64,000 nt of DNA from Paenibacillus mucilaginosus 3016 (GCF_000250655.1 NC_016935.1:1320001-1384000), one strand, 5' to 3'. Positions 51,428 to 60,559 are shown, numbered from the stretch's first letter. The notes: a model not told the origin generated them from the letters alone. Program-made: numbers and translations.

Positions 51428-51648
51428 TATAATATACTCATTCCTACGAACGGGAGGTGATACTGATGGCAATCAGAGATTGCCGGATTGGACAAGCCTC
51501 ATGCAAAGCCGAATAGGAGAGGCGATACTTTGCATGGGCTGACCAGGGATTCACGAACGTCGCCCGAATCCGCAGCTATCGTTTTCTAATATATTGGCTT
51601 TGCACTTTATTTTCTCTATCGAAAATAAAAAATAAGGGGCTAGTGTCC
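51428..51648 (+). promoter_or_regulatory. Leader region of the EF-G-binding protein gene with a possible leader peptide
   Basis: TATAAT at 51428-51433 is followed by GGGAGGTGATACTG and ATG 51466, encoding the 16-residue MAIRDCRIGQASCKAE (stop 51514-51516). CATGCAAAG (51500-51508) pairs exactly with CTTTGCATG (51528-51536) across the end of the mini-ORF; GGATTC..GAATCC and TTATTTTC..GAAAATAA hairpins follow before the main ribosome site. The layout resembles an attenuation leader. The -35 box is weak. The part of the 644-bp gap left of 51400 holds only the operon promoter and a palindrome. Confidence 0.45.
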
Positions 51649-52302
51649 ATGTGCGAACCATTTATTAGAAACCATCAATATAACTATATCCGAAACCAGG
51701 CGGACGCGGTGCTTCATGCACTCCGGTCGGTCGGTGATCCGAAGATATGGGAGTCCGTCCGGCTCAGCGCCCAAACCAAGGTGCTGGAGCTGTTTCCGGA
51801 CTTATCGGATAACAGGAAAACGCTGCTGGCATCCATTTCGGATGTGAAAACAGCAGAAGATGTTCACAACTATAGGCTGGCACTTGAGCCGTATCGGATT
51901 GGATTTCCTCCAGTGACCGAGAAGCAGATTCGGAAGCTGTTCCCCAAAAACAAGAAGCTGAAGCTGCCCGATCTCTCTCAAATCGACTTCCGGCAAGTGT
52001 CTTATCTGAGCTGGACCGATATCGCGACGAATAAAATGTTCATCGTGTATCCCGCAGGCGAAGGATTTGTCGGTGTAGAGGGCAGATATACCGCAACCCA
52101 CAAGAAAAGCTACTGCTTCGTATGCAGCAGTTACGAAGAATTGGCCTTGTTCACTGCGGCATCCAAAAAAAGACCGGCACATGCTTCACCGGACTATTAC
52201 AAATCGGTCGGTAACTATATATGCATGAACGGCCATGAGTGCAACAAGAACATGACCGATGCTGCTTCGTTGGAAAAATTCATCAGCTCGGTTCTGGAAT
52301 AG
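51649..52302 (+). CDS. Elongation factor G-binding protein, FusB/FusC family
   Basis: 217 residues from ATG 51649 (AAGGGG spaced 9; the GTG at 51643 is too close). Begins MCEPFIRNHQYNYIRNQ, typical of the family, and ends in a treble-clef zinc finger with CFVC and CMNGHEC ligands. These proteins bind EF-G and free it from ribosomes stalled by fusidic acid; chromosomal relatives give low-level resistance. Cytosolic. The AT-richer composition begins around here. Confidence 0.88.
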   Translation: MCEPFIRNHQYNYIRNQADAVLHALRSVGDPKIWESVRLSAQTKVLELFPDLSDNRKTLLASISDVKTAEDVHNYRLALEPYRIGFPPVTEKQIRKLFPKNKKLKLPDLSQIDFRQVSYLSWTDIATNKMFIVYPAGEGFVGVEGRYTATHKKSYCFVCSSYEELALFTAASKKRPAHASPDYYKSVGNYICMNGHECNKNMTDAASLEKFISSVLE

Positions 52303-52329
52303 CACCGGAAAGATCATGCAAGCAAGTCA

Positions 52330-52356
52330 AGGGGCAGCTCAGGCTGCCTCTTTTTT
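52330..52356 (+). terminator. Rho-independent terminator
   Basis: AGGGGCAGC and GCTGCCTCT around TCAG, then TTTTT; ends the EF-G-binding protein gene. Between here and 52550 only a short fragment with a good ribosome site and nine codons (52457) is visible, probably a gene remnant. Confidence 0.85.
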
Positions 52357-52554
52357 CACTGCCAATGATTCGAAGTTCAGGCTGGGTACAACATTGGATC
52401 ACAACCTTTCGTCAGATACATAGATACCATTATTTTTCCATGAGGAGGGTGTTAGAATGAATCGGCAGGAATTTATGATCTTTACGTAAGTCCCCTCATG
52501 AAAAAAGGATGCAGCTGCAGCTCATGCGCTAGCTAAGTGAGGTAGAGGGAGCCA

Positions 52555-52642
52555 AATGATTTTATTGTTGCAAATACAACGAATATGAGATAAATTAAAA
52601 CCATGCTTTTTGTTGTATTTGCAACAATAAACAGGAATCATT
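52555..52642. repeat. Large inverted repeat upstream of paiA
   Basis: TTTATTGTTGCAAATACAAC (52561-52580) and its exact complement (52612-52631) form a 20-bp perfect stem. AATGATT/AATCATT extends it after a four-base bulge. The loop is 31 bases. It lies 44 bp before the paiA start; AT content is too high and T runs absent for a normal terminator. Confidence 0.75.
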
Positions 52643-52667
52643 CCGGAACAATCAGCCAAAATGATAA

Positions 52668-53204
<537 letters not shown>

Positions 53205-53237
53205 CATCTCTCTGTAATGCTATTCAGCCAACATGGG

Positions 53238-53290
53238 ACGTTAGCGTCATAACCAGGGAGCAGTTGTTGCCGCGGCACAGCTGCTCCTTT
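53238..53290. repeat. Dispersed hairpin element B, copy 1
   Basis: ACGTTAGCGTCATAACCAG followed by GGGAGCAG...CAGCTGCTCC. Related copies at 56475 (split), 58540 and 61762. The remainder of the gap 53205-53605 contains an unassignable minus-strand frame with AFFIMDIANQGQPGQH near 53350-53450, possibly a decayed gene end. Confidence 0.6.
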
Positions 53291-53542
53291 ACTATAGAAT
53301 CAAGGATGAACTATTTTATTAGCATTCTTAATTCAGTCAGGAACTGTTCTTCACTTGATGAGCTGTAGTGGCGTGCTGTCCCGGCTGCCCCTGATTGGCG
53401 ATATCCATAATAAAGAACGCCCGGTTTTTAACCATCTGTAACATAAAGTTTGTGGAATCGTATATGGTAATATTAGTGATAGATCGTGCGACTAAACATT
53501 CCTGTACAGCCTAAGCAATCGGCTTTGTCTCAACAAAGGAAT

Positions 53543-53597
53543 GCCTCGGTATGATGGGTTTGCCCACGGGTTCGATACCCCGTCCCATCAAGGAGGC
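53543..53597 (+). promoter_or_regulatory. tRNA-like hairpin overlapping the ribosome site of the DUF418 gene
   Basis: TGATGGG (53552-53558) pairs exactly with CCCATCA (53584-53590); inside it ACGGG-TTCGATAC-CCCGT resembles a tRNA T-arm; outside, GCCTC (53543-53547) pairs with GAGGC (53593-53597), covering the AAGGAGG ribosome site. No D-arm or anticodon arm exists, so it is not a tRNA gene. Confidence 0.5.
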
Positions 53598-53605
53598 GCT
53601 CTTAC

Positions 53606-54793
53606 TTGAATACAGTATGGAATGGGAGGATCGGCCATTCGATGTCCAATAACACCCAAAGTAATCCATCATCCTCCGGCAGCGGGCGCAAGCTTGCACC
53701 GGATCTAGCCAGAGGCTTTATGCTGCTGCTCATTGCCCTGGCTCATGCTAATCAGAATCTATTAACCCTCGAAGCAACCACTTTCAATCGAATGATCGTA
53801 GTATTGCGGCAGATCTTTGTTGACGGACGGGCATTTCCTGTTTTCTTTCTTCTATTTGGCTATGGTATGGTCCAATTATTACACCGCCAAGAAGAGAAGG
53901 GGCATGATTGGCCCTTTATACGCAAACTGTTCTTCCGGCGGGGCTGGTGGCTGCTTCTGTTTGGTTTTGCACATGCATTATCGCTTGACGACCTTACAAT
54001 CGGACTGTATGGCATGGCAACGATCCTCTTTGTCTGGTTTCTTCGGCTATCGGATAAGAAATTGATTTGGATCGCTGCAGCAGCTCTCTTGCTGGCGGCA
54101 GTTCTTGGTTCTGAGATTACACGCGGTGAATATGAATGGGGTCAAGTTGCTTCAGCTCCAGGAACAGCTGCTTTAGCCGGCAGCGTAGATACCATGCTGA
54201 CCCGATTGTTCTACTGGGCTCCCTACAGTTTGATTCTACTGCATCAAGTTATACCGGCTATGGCACTTGGCATCTGGGCAGGCAGGAAAAAGCTGCTGGA
54301 TCATCCGGAGCGGCACCGCGGCCTCCTCCTGCGGACGGCATCGGTTGGTCTTGCGCTTTCCACACTTGGCGGCATACCGCTAGCGCTCTTGTCCTCGCTG
54401 TATTGGAATTCCCCTTCAGAAGCAGCAACAGCCATTGCAGGTTCCATACATACCGTTACCGGCTATGCTGGCGGAATCGGATGGGCTTCACTAATCGGAT
54501 TAATCGCTTGCAGCCCAAGAACACTACGCAGCAAGCTGACAAGGGCTGTCGCAGCTCTTGGCCAGCGATCGTTGACGTTTTATATTTTTCAGTCTATCGT
54601 GTTCTTTATCGTTTTTGCGGAGGGGATAGGCGGTCTAGGCGCTACCGGGAATCAGCTCAGCAGCGATATTGTCGCCTGGCTGACATGGATCTTATCCATA
54701 CTAATTGCCTTGTTCATGCAGCGCGCTAACTACCCCGGCCCCGCCGAGCAGCTCTTGCGCCGATTGACTTACCGAATGACTCCAAATAGGTGA
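53606..54793 (+). CDS. DUF418 (YeiB-like) integral membrane protein
   Basis: 395 residues from TTG 53606, nine bases after AAGGAGG; ATG 53642 is a possible later start. About ten membrane helices. PDLARGFMLLLIALAHAN at the N-terminus and the C-terminal DUF418 block (AVAALGQRSLTFYIFQSIVF) match YeiB/DUF418 proteins of unknown, possibly transport-related role. Followed by the terminator at 54863. Confidence 0.85.
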   Translation: MNTVWNGRIGHSMSNNTQSNPSSSGSGRKLAPDLARGFMLLLIALAHANQNLLTLEATTFNRMIVVLRQIFVDGRAFPVFFLLFGYGMVQLLHRQEEKGHDWPFIRKLFFRRGWWLLLFGFAHALSLDDLTIGLYGMATILFVWFLRLSDKKLIWIAAAALLLAAVLGSEITRGEYEWGQVASAPGTAALAGSVDTMLTRLFYWAPYSLILLHQVIPAMALGIWAGRKKLLDHPERHRGLLLRTASVGLALSTLGGIPLALLSSLYWNSPSEAATAIAGSIHTVTGYAGGIGWASLIGLIACSPRTLRSKLTRAVAALGQRSLTFYIFQSIVFFIVFAEGIGGLGATGNQLSSDIVAWLTWILSILIALFMQRANYPGPAEQLLRRLTYRMTPNR

Positions 54794-54862
54794 TGTTGTA
54801 AATTAGAGCCCGCAGCCGATGAAGAATATGTAAAACTTTAACGATTCAATATGCTACGCAGA

Positions 54863-54895
54863 AACGGCAGCCAATCCTGGCTGCCGTTATTTTCG
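54863..54895 (+). terminator. Rho-independent terminator
   Basis: AACGGCAGCC (54863-54872) with GGCTGCCGTT (54879-54888), then ATTTTC. Confidence 0.85.
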
Positions 54896-54978
54896 TCCTT
54901 ACGTCTGAGGACGGCAGGATAGTTCAAAAAAAATGGGGAAAATAACAACCAATATATTATGGGGGAGGTGATTTTTTC

Positions 54979-55800
54979 ATGAACAGGTGGGCAGTTCTAC
55001 TATTGTTTATGTTTGTACTTTTGAACGGAAATGAAGCTGTTGTGGCATCAGATAAAATCATAGTTTCTAGTCTGCGTCCTAATGTTGAATGGGGTAGTTT
55101 TAATTTATCACCGGGCGGTATTGAAACGGCTGAAATCAAGTGGTCGTGCTGTAATAAAATTCTTCTTACTAAAGACGAAGTAAATAAGCTCACTATCTTT
55201 TTAAGCAAAGTCACGCAAAGTGATGTAACAATATTTACGGGACCTGCTCCCAAAGGTGGTCCTACTCGCTTAGAATTATCCATAAAACCAAACCAAAGAT
55301 TCTCACTAGTGTTTAATGGAGATTATCTTCTATATCGCGGAAGCCAAGTTTATTTTCCGGAGCTTCGTGAATTTACAAATAAAATCAAGAAGCGGGTCCA
55401 ATCAGATAGAGAGCAGACCAATTTATATGCTTCATTGGTAGCCCCTGTTACTAGGTCACACGAATACGAAGAACATCATAAAAGACTCGTTCTGACTCTC
55501 CTGGCACCCAATATACAAAATCAAATAAACCAATTTTATAAAGATAGACTAACTACATCTCCACAGTTCGCACCTTTTCTTGGAGGGACTGAACTGAATG
55601 TACTGTATTATTCTTCGCATATGGAAGTTAATGTAACGCTAACTCCATATGTAGGCCCACATCTGGATGTAGGAATGGATTCGATAAAGTTTCACGTAGA
55701 TAATGCCGGGAAGGTGACAGTTGCGGAATACAAGCATGTAAAGGATTATGAACTGCCTCCAAATTACAAGTCCTTAATACTGGGGGAAGAGGAACGATAG
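54979..55800 (+). CDS. Exported protein with DUF3888-like C-terminal domain
   Basis: 273 residues; signal peptide 1-24 (MNRWAVLLLFMFVLLNG, cleavage after VVAS). Residues ~25-145 are an unassigned beta-rich part with a CC pair. Residues ~165-270 match the DUF3888 pattern (LLAPNIQNQINQFYKDRLTT, VTLTPYVGPHLDVGMDSIKF, VAEYKHVKDYELP). Function unknown; secreted or wall-associated. GGGGGAGGTGATT is a strong ribosome site. Confidence 0.75.
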   Translation: MNRWAVLLLFMFVLLNGNEAVVASDKIIVSSLRPNVEWGSFNLSPGGIETAEIKWSCCNKILLTKDEVNKLTIFLSKVTQSDVTIFTGPAPKGGPTRLELSIKPNQRFSLVFNGDYLLYRGSQVYFPELREFTNKIKKRVQSDREQTNLYASLVAPVTRSHEYEEHHKRLVLTLLAPNIQNQINQFYKDRLTTSPQFAPFLGGTELNVLYYSSHMEVNVTLTPYVGPHLDVGMDSIKFHVDNAGKVTVAEYKHVKDYELPPNYKSLILGEEER

Positions 55801-55882
55801 TTCAACCAAAACAGGGGGCATTTCCCATGTTATTACCGGATAGTTTATACTTTAGAAAAACCATTTTTGCCTGGAGGAAACC

Positions 55883-56432
55883 ATGTCGAAAAAAAAAGTG
55901 AAGGTCTATTACGAACGGGGAACGAATGAACTGAGGGAGAAAAACATGCGAGCACAAAGGCTTGTAAAGGCTTTTAATGACTGCGATCCCGAGGATGGAC
56001 AAGAGAAAGAACGGTTGATTCGAGAACTGTTTGGCAGCGTAAGTGAAGGCATTAGCATTGAGCATAATTTCCATTGTGATTTGGGTTACAATATTTATGT
56101 GGGTCGTAATTTCTATGCCGGTTATAATTGCACCATATTGGATATAGCGGAGGTCCGTATCGGTGATGATTGCATGATAGCGCCGAATGTCGGGATCTAC
56201 ACGGCTGGTCATAATATCGGACCCAAAGACCGTAATCAATCTGGTTACGGCATCCCCATTACGATTGGAAATAATGTTTGGATTGGTGGGCATTCCGCAA
56301 TTCTGCCCGGGGTTTCAATAGGGGATAATTCCATTTGTGGCAGCCGGTTCAATAGTAACAAAAGATGTGCCAGCAAACACAATAGTCGCAGGTAATCCAG
56401 CCAAGGTGCTCAAGCAGATTACAGAGGAATAA
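55883..56432 (+). pseudogene. maa: Maltose O-acetyltransferase-like gene, frameshifted near its end
   Basis: The open frame (170 residues, to 56395) has the N-terminal Maa helix (RGTNELREKNMRAQRLVKAF) and left-handed beta-helix hexapeptides ([40 protein letters not shown]), with the catalytic His in TAGHNIGP. Normal ending [20 protein letters not shown] and VLKQITEE is present in another frame, reached by one extra T in ATTTG at 56334-56336. The product would lose its last coil and stop early. Activity is doubtful; a sequencing error is the alternative. Confidence 0.8.
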
Positions 56433-56474
56433 TTTATAACTTTTAACAGATGGGATTAAGCTATCTGGGAACTC

Positions 56475-56497
56475 TAGCGTCAGGGAGCAGATCGCCG
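56475..56497. repeat. Left half of hairpin element B, copy 2
   Basis: TAGCGTCAGGGAGCAG then ATCGCCG, interrupted at 56498 by the IS3 remnant; the right half CGCGGCAGCTGCTCCC resumes at 56896. Confidence 0.65.
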
Positions 56498-56895
56498 TGA
56501 ACAGCCCCCCGTTAAGTAGACAGTACAAAAAATAAAAATCTTAAGCGGCCTTGGTCCTGTATTCCATTGGACTGAGGCCGTTTAGTTTTGCTTGTAATCG
56601 TTCGTTATTGTAAAAATCGATGTAAGCCAGAATGTCTCTCTCAAGCTCCTCAAAGGTTTGGTAAGTGTGTAGATAATACTTCTCGCATTATCCTGTATTT
56701 GTCGATGATCTGGTATTTTGACAATCCACCCTCTACATAATCTTTCACCGCTTGAAGCTTCAGCTCAGCGCTCTAACTTCGATTGCGAGTACTTCTTTCC
56801 AGTCCTTCATACCCTTAAGGTTGTTTTATTCATGCTACCCTTACAGTAACAGTTTTTTTATTATTTCACCTGCCTACCGTTTGGGGAGCGTATCA
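56498..56895 (-). mobile_element. Internally deleted IS3-family (IS150-like) remnant
   Basis: Ends TGAACAGCCCCCCGTTAAG and (complement of right end) TGATACGCTCCCCAAACG are imperfect terminal inverted repeats (about 16 of 26 matching). On the minus strand, 56660-56541 encodes the transposase OrfB tail FEELERDILAYIDFYNNERL and QAKLNGLSPMEYRTKAA. About 56700-56790 encodes the OrfA head AELKLQAVKDYVEGGLSKYQ. The catalytic core is deleted. Confidence 0.82.
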
Positions 56896-56928
56896 CGCGG
56901 CAGCTGCTCCCTGCAGTTGCTACCTCAG

Positions 56929-57570
56929 TTAACTACCTTTATTTCGTGTGTACTGAAGCTTAAGGGAATCTTCTTTATCATCCTCGATATTCGGCATACT
57001 CATATAAAATCGGCGAAAGTGAGTAGGTGTTTGCTTGGTCATTTTCTTGAACAGAGTAACGAAATACGATGTACTGGAGAACCCAATGGCTAAAGCAATT
57101 TGGTCTAATGACTTATTCGTTTCAAGCAAGTATGCCTTAGCTGCGTTTATTCTCTTTCTCTGAACATACTCCACAGGGGTAACCCCCTTGATCCTCTTGA
57201 AGGTTCGCTGCAGATGATAGGGACTCCCATGAAACTGATCCGACAATGCTTCAAGCGTAATCGTATTAACATAATGTTTGTCTATATACTGTGTAATCTG
57301 ATCAACCCATTCTTCAGTAGGAATTTGCGCTCCATTGGGTTTGCACCGCTTACATGGCCGAAAGGTTTCATATATAGCCTGCGTTGCACTCCCAAAAATA
57401 CGGACATTCTCTTTTTTGGGTGGTCTTGATTTACAGGAAGGTCTGCAAAAAATGCCTGTTGTCCGAACTCCATATAAAAATTGATGGTCAAAGGCTGCGT
57501 CATTGTGAATGATAGCTTGCCAGCGTTCATCAGTTAGCTGGAGCTCCTTTTTTTGAATGGAGTCATTCAA
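56929..57570 (-). CDS. adaA: AdaA-type methylphosphotriester-DNA methyltransferase and AraC activator
   Basis: 213 residues (B. subtilis AdaA is about 211). The N-terminal zinc domain has the four Cys of Ada: Cys42 and Cys46 in GIFCRPSCKSRPP, Cys73 and Cys76 in RPCKRCKP; Cys42 is expected to accept the methyl group. Residues ~95-195 are an AraC double helix-turn-helix (LEALSDQFHGSPYHLQRTFK, IALAIGFSSTSYFVTLFKKM). Methylated protein should activate the adaptive alkylation response. No adaB methyltransferase gene follows, unlike B. subtilis. Confidence 0.9.
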   Translation of the reverse strand: MNDSIQKKELQLTDERWQAIIHNDAAFDHQFLYGVRTTGIFCRPSCKSRPPKKENVRIFGSATQAIYETFRPCKRCKPNGAQIPTEEWVDQITQYIDKHYVNTITLEALSDQFHGSPYHLQRTFKRIKGVTPVEYVQRKRINAAKAYLLETNKSLDQIALAIGFSSTSYFVTLFKKMTKQTPTHFRRFYMSMPNIEDDKEDSLKLQYTRNKGS

Positions 57571-57748
57571 AGTGAAATCACCTCCCGTCTAAGCATACCT
57601 TCCTGGCCGCAATTCGTACATAATCTGAAAATAGGATAGCAAGATTCCGTTAATGGCGATTTGTGTGAATGAGAGCACAACATCGCGAAATTCCGGACGT
57701 GGTATAACAAAGCTGTATCAAACAACAATTCGTCAGGAGATGAAGCGT

Positions 57749-58513
57749 ATGAGTAAATTGTTAAACAAAGTAGCTATCGTAACAGGAGGGAGCAGGGGCA
57801 TCGGCCGGGCCATTGCACAGCGGCTTGGGCGCGAAGGGGCGACAGTGGCTGTTCATTACGCATCCAGCCAAGGCGCTGCCGAGGAGGTTGTTGAGGAAAT
57901 CAAGCACCATGGGGGCTCTGCTTTTGCCGTTGGATCCGATCTAGGGACTCTTGATGGAATTCAGACGCTCTATGACGCGGTGGACCGTGAACTTCTCGCA
58001 CGGTTCGGCACGACTGGAATCGATATTCTTGTCAATAATGCAGGAAACCCTCTTGTAGCAGCTATCGAGGACACGAAGGGAGACGAATTTGATTCACTGA
58101 TGTCATTGAATGTAAAGGCGCCATTCTTCATGATTCAGCAGGCGCTCCCCCGCCTCCGCAAAGAGGGGCGCATTATTCAACTTTCTTCAGCAGTTACACG
58201 CATTTCCCTGCCGGCTATTCCGGCATACAGCATGTCGAAAGCCGCCATTAATGCATTGACACTCTCCCTTGCGAATCAGCTCGGTCCGCGCGGAATTACA
58301 ATCAATGCCATCGCGCCAGGATTCGTCGCAACGGATATGAACGCTGGCATGCTCCAAGATCCGGGAAGCCGTCAGTTTGGCGCTGACTACTCGATTTTCG
58401 GAAGATGGGGCGAACCGGGGGACATTGCGGATATTGCAGCATTCCTAGCTTCTAGCGAGAGCGGATGGATCACTGGTCAGGTCATTGACGCAAGCGGGGG
58501 TTCACACCTTTAA
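57749..58513 (+). CDS. Short-chain dehydrogenase/reductase
   Basis: 254 residues from ATG 57749 (AGGAGA at 57735). Classical SDR: cofactor motif TGGSRGIG (12-19), NNAG, catalytic Ser in LSSAVTRIS and YxxxK in YSMSKAAINAL, and PGFVATDMNAGM. NADP preference is likely from the Arg after the glycine motif. Substrate unknown. Divergent from adaA. Confidence 0.9.
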   Translation: MSKLLNKVAIVTGGSRGIGRAIAQRLGREGATVAVHYASSQGAAEEVVEEIKHHGGSAFAVGSDLGTLDGIQTLYDAVDRELLARFGTTGIDILVNNAGNPLVAAIEDTKGDEFDSLMSLNVKAPFFMIQQALPRLRKEGRIIQLSSAVTRISLPAIPAYSMSKAAINALTLSLANQLGPRGITINAIAPGFVATDMNAGMLQDPGSRQFGADYSIFGRWGEPGDIADIAAFLASSESGWITGQVIDASGGSHL

Positions 58514-58539
58514 TAAGATATATCGCTTTATGTTATCGG

Positions 58540-58595
58540 TTAACGAGAGTTGAACGATCCAGGAGCAGTTTGCCGCGGCAGCTGCTCCATTAACG
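58540..58595. repeat. Dispersed hairpin element B, copy 3
   Basis: TTAACGAGAGTTGAACGATC then CAGGAGCAGTTTGCC and GCGGCAGCTGCTCC. It may also act as the 3' hairpin of the reductase gene. Confidence 0.55.
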
Positions 58596-58627
58596 CAATA
58601 ATGGACTATAACATTGAATAACATGCC

Positions 58628-58665
58628 AAAAACGCAGTGCCTATGATCTGCGGCAATGCGTTTTT
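58628..58665. terminator. Bidirectional terminator between convergent genes
   Basis: AAAAACGCA (58628-58636) with TGCGTTTTT (58657-58665) and inner GCC/GGC pairs. Confidence 0.8.
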
Positions 58666-58675
58666 CGCATTTTAT

Positions 58676-59554
58676 TTACTCCTTCATTTCTGCTACGTCG
58701 AGCTGGCGAATCCGCGATTGTTCGGCAATCATCTCGATCTCGGTGATTTTGCCCTCCACAATCTTGAACTCGAGTACGAAAAGCATGTTACCGCGAGGAG
58801 CGACGACTGCGCCAACAGAACCGTTTATTAAGATCGGCCGTGCACCCTGGGCACGACCGGCGAAGCCCTTGGCCACAGCTTCCGCACCGTGAACAAGCGG
58901 CCATGCTGCGACAGGAGGGAATGCTGGATCCTGTCTCAGCACAACATCAGGGTCTAATACCGAAAGAAGCTTCACAAAGTCCCCCGAACGTGATGCAGTC
59001 AGGAAAGCATCTACAAGTTCCCGTTTCCGCTTGAACTCCTCGGAATCCGCAGTTGCTTTTGCTCCCTGAACCCGACGGCGTGCGCGGCTCGCAAGCTGTC
59101 TGGCCGCAACCTCATTACGCCCGATAATCGGTGCTATTTCTGAAAAAGACAAGGCGAAAATATCGTGTAATACGAACGCAATCCGTTCAGAGGGATTCAA
59201 GTTTCCAAGGACCATAAGCATGGCAAGACCAACAGAATCAGCCAACAATGCTTCTTGCTCAGGATCGCTGCCGTCTTGTTGGTTATTCACCGGCTCGGGC
59301 ACTCCCGCAAGCGTAAGCTCTTCACGCCGTGATTTACGAGCCCGCAGCATATCCAAACACACCCTGGAGACGATCGTCGTCAGCCATCCACCCATATTCT
59401 CGACGTTGCTGCTATCGGTACGGCTAAACCGTATCCATGATTCCTGTACTGCATCCTCCGCTTCGTTCAAAGATCCAAGCATCCGGTAAGCTACCGTTTT
59501 CAAGTGATTTCGATGTGTCTCAAAATGTTCTGCCAGCCATTGAGGATCATCCAT
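58676..59554 (-). CDS. ECF sigma factor, SigJ type with C-terminal SnoaL-like domain
   Basis: 292 residues. Region 2 (VAYRMLGSLNEAEDAVQESW) and region 4 (LNPSERIAFVLHDIFALSFS, EIAPIIGRNEVAARQLASRA) of an extracytoplasmic-function sigma factor, followed by an ~110-residue SnoaL-like domain (VDAFLTASRSGDFVKLLSVL). That domain replaces a separate anti-sigma factor in the ECF41/SigJ groups. Target genes in such groups are often adjacent redox proteins; the divergent DoxX-like gene at 59835 is the obvious candidate. Confidence 0.9.
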   Translation of the reverse strand: MDDPQWLAEHFETHRNHLKTVAYRMLGSLNEAEDAVQESWIRFSRTDSSNVENMGGWLTTIVSRVCLDMLRARKSRREELTLAGVPEPVNNQQDGSDPEQEALLADSVGLAMLMVLGNLNPSERIAFVLHDIFALSFSEIAPIIGRNEVAARQLASRARRRVQGAKATADSEEFKRKRELVDAFLTASRSGDFVKLLSVLDPDVVLRQDPAFPPVAAWPLVHGAEAVAKGFAGRAQGARPILINGSVGAVVAPRGNMLFVLEFKIVEGKITEIEMIAEQSRIRQLDVAEMKE

Positions 59555-59834
59555 TGGTCATATTCCTTCCATTGGTTTCTTATTACTTACCTGTCGTATG
59601 AAACTCAACAAAGGTGACAACGAAGATGTACGAACATGCATGTTGATCATTCGAAAATTTTTCTCACGGAACTGGTCACGTTTCTTTGCTGACTTACGAC
59701 AAAGTTAGTGACAGGGAAAACGGACGATGAAGATTTCGGAAGAGACCCAGGAAAGAAGGAGCTGATGAATTGAGTGCGTGATCCGTGGTCAAATGAATAA
59801 TCCTATTTTAATTAAATTAGGGAGGACTTTCTAT

Positions 59835-60191
59835 ATGACAATTCTTACGATCATACTGCAAAGCTTATTGATCGCATACTACATCTTTTCGGGGACCGCT
59901 AAGATGTTTGGAGTAAAATATTGGACCGATATATTTGAGAACCTTAAACTGCCGAAATGGCTTCTACCCGTAACAGGAGTCGTTCAATTCATCGGTGCCG
60001 TAGGGCTTATCGCTGGCTACTGGTATGTCGGAGCACTTACATGGGGCGCTGTTTGGCTTGGCATTACCATGCTGGTGGCGTGCTTCGTACATCTGAGGGC
60101 CAAGGACCCATTCGGCAAAACGGTACCTGCACTTGTATTTGCATTTCTTAACATCACCCTCATCGTCATAAATGCAGGAACCGTTATATGA
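59835..60191 (+). CDS. DoxX-like membrane protein
   Basis: 118 residues from ATG 59835 after AGGGAGGA. Four membrane helices, with LLIAYYIFSGTAKMFGVKYW and LKLPKWLLPVTGVVQFIGAV typical of the DoxX_2 family, small quinone-related or stress-associated membrane proteins. Divergent from the ECF sigma gene and probably under its control. The 280-bp gap between them contains GTGACAGGGAAAACGGACG near 59708, loosely like an ECF promoter, not convincing. Confidence 0.78.
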   Translation: MTILTIILQSLLIAYYIFSGTAKMFGVKYWTDIFENLKLPKWLLPVTGVVQFIGAVGLIAGYWYVGALTWGAVWLGITMLVACFVHLRAKDPFGKTVPALVFAFLNITLIVINAGTVI

Positions 60192-60525
60192 GGTAGAAGT
60201 TCTTTGGGGTGGGTTATGAAGTTAAACAAGGTATCATGTTCAGCGTGAGTGTGGGCGTTGTTGTTCGGGTTACGGAGTTTCTATCTTTGCATTGGGCGGA
60301 ACAGTTGGAAATGGGGGATTCTGGCGTAAGAGATCTGGAAGGGATTCTCACTCAGGATCCGGCCTTCTTATGAGCTTTGCGGGTGCCTGGTAAAAGCTTA
60401 TGTTGGCATGCTTCAGCCTTAGAATGTAGTAAAAACCATCGTGAAATTGCTCAATGGGGCGTAGTGATTAAAGGTGATATAAAAAGAACTGATTGAAGTA
60501 ACCGGGAACGATATTCATTGGGACA

Positions 60526-60559
60526 CAAAGGCAGCCGGCCAGTAGACCGGCAGCCTTTT
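60526..60559 (+). terminator. Terminator-like hairpin
   Basis: CAAAGGC-AG-CCGG / CCGG-CA-GCCTTTTG. The sequence after it (AAGTAACGGGCAGCAT) is shared with the tail of element B copy 4. The stretch 60192-60525 has only a 45-codon frame (60236-60373) without a ribosome site, probably a remnant. Confidence 0.6.

Noticed and set aside
53552-53590. A tRNA gene
   Set aside because: Only acceptor-like and T-arm-like stems exist; the D and anticodon arms are missing and the T-loop has one extra base.
60236-60373. 45-codon frame downstream of the DoxX-like gene
   Set aside because: No ribosome site, no recognisable motif; more likely decayed sequence.
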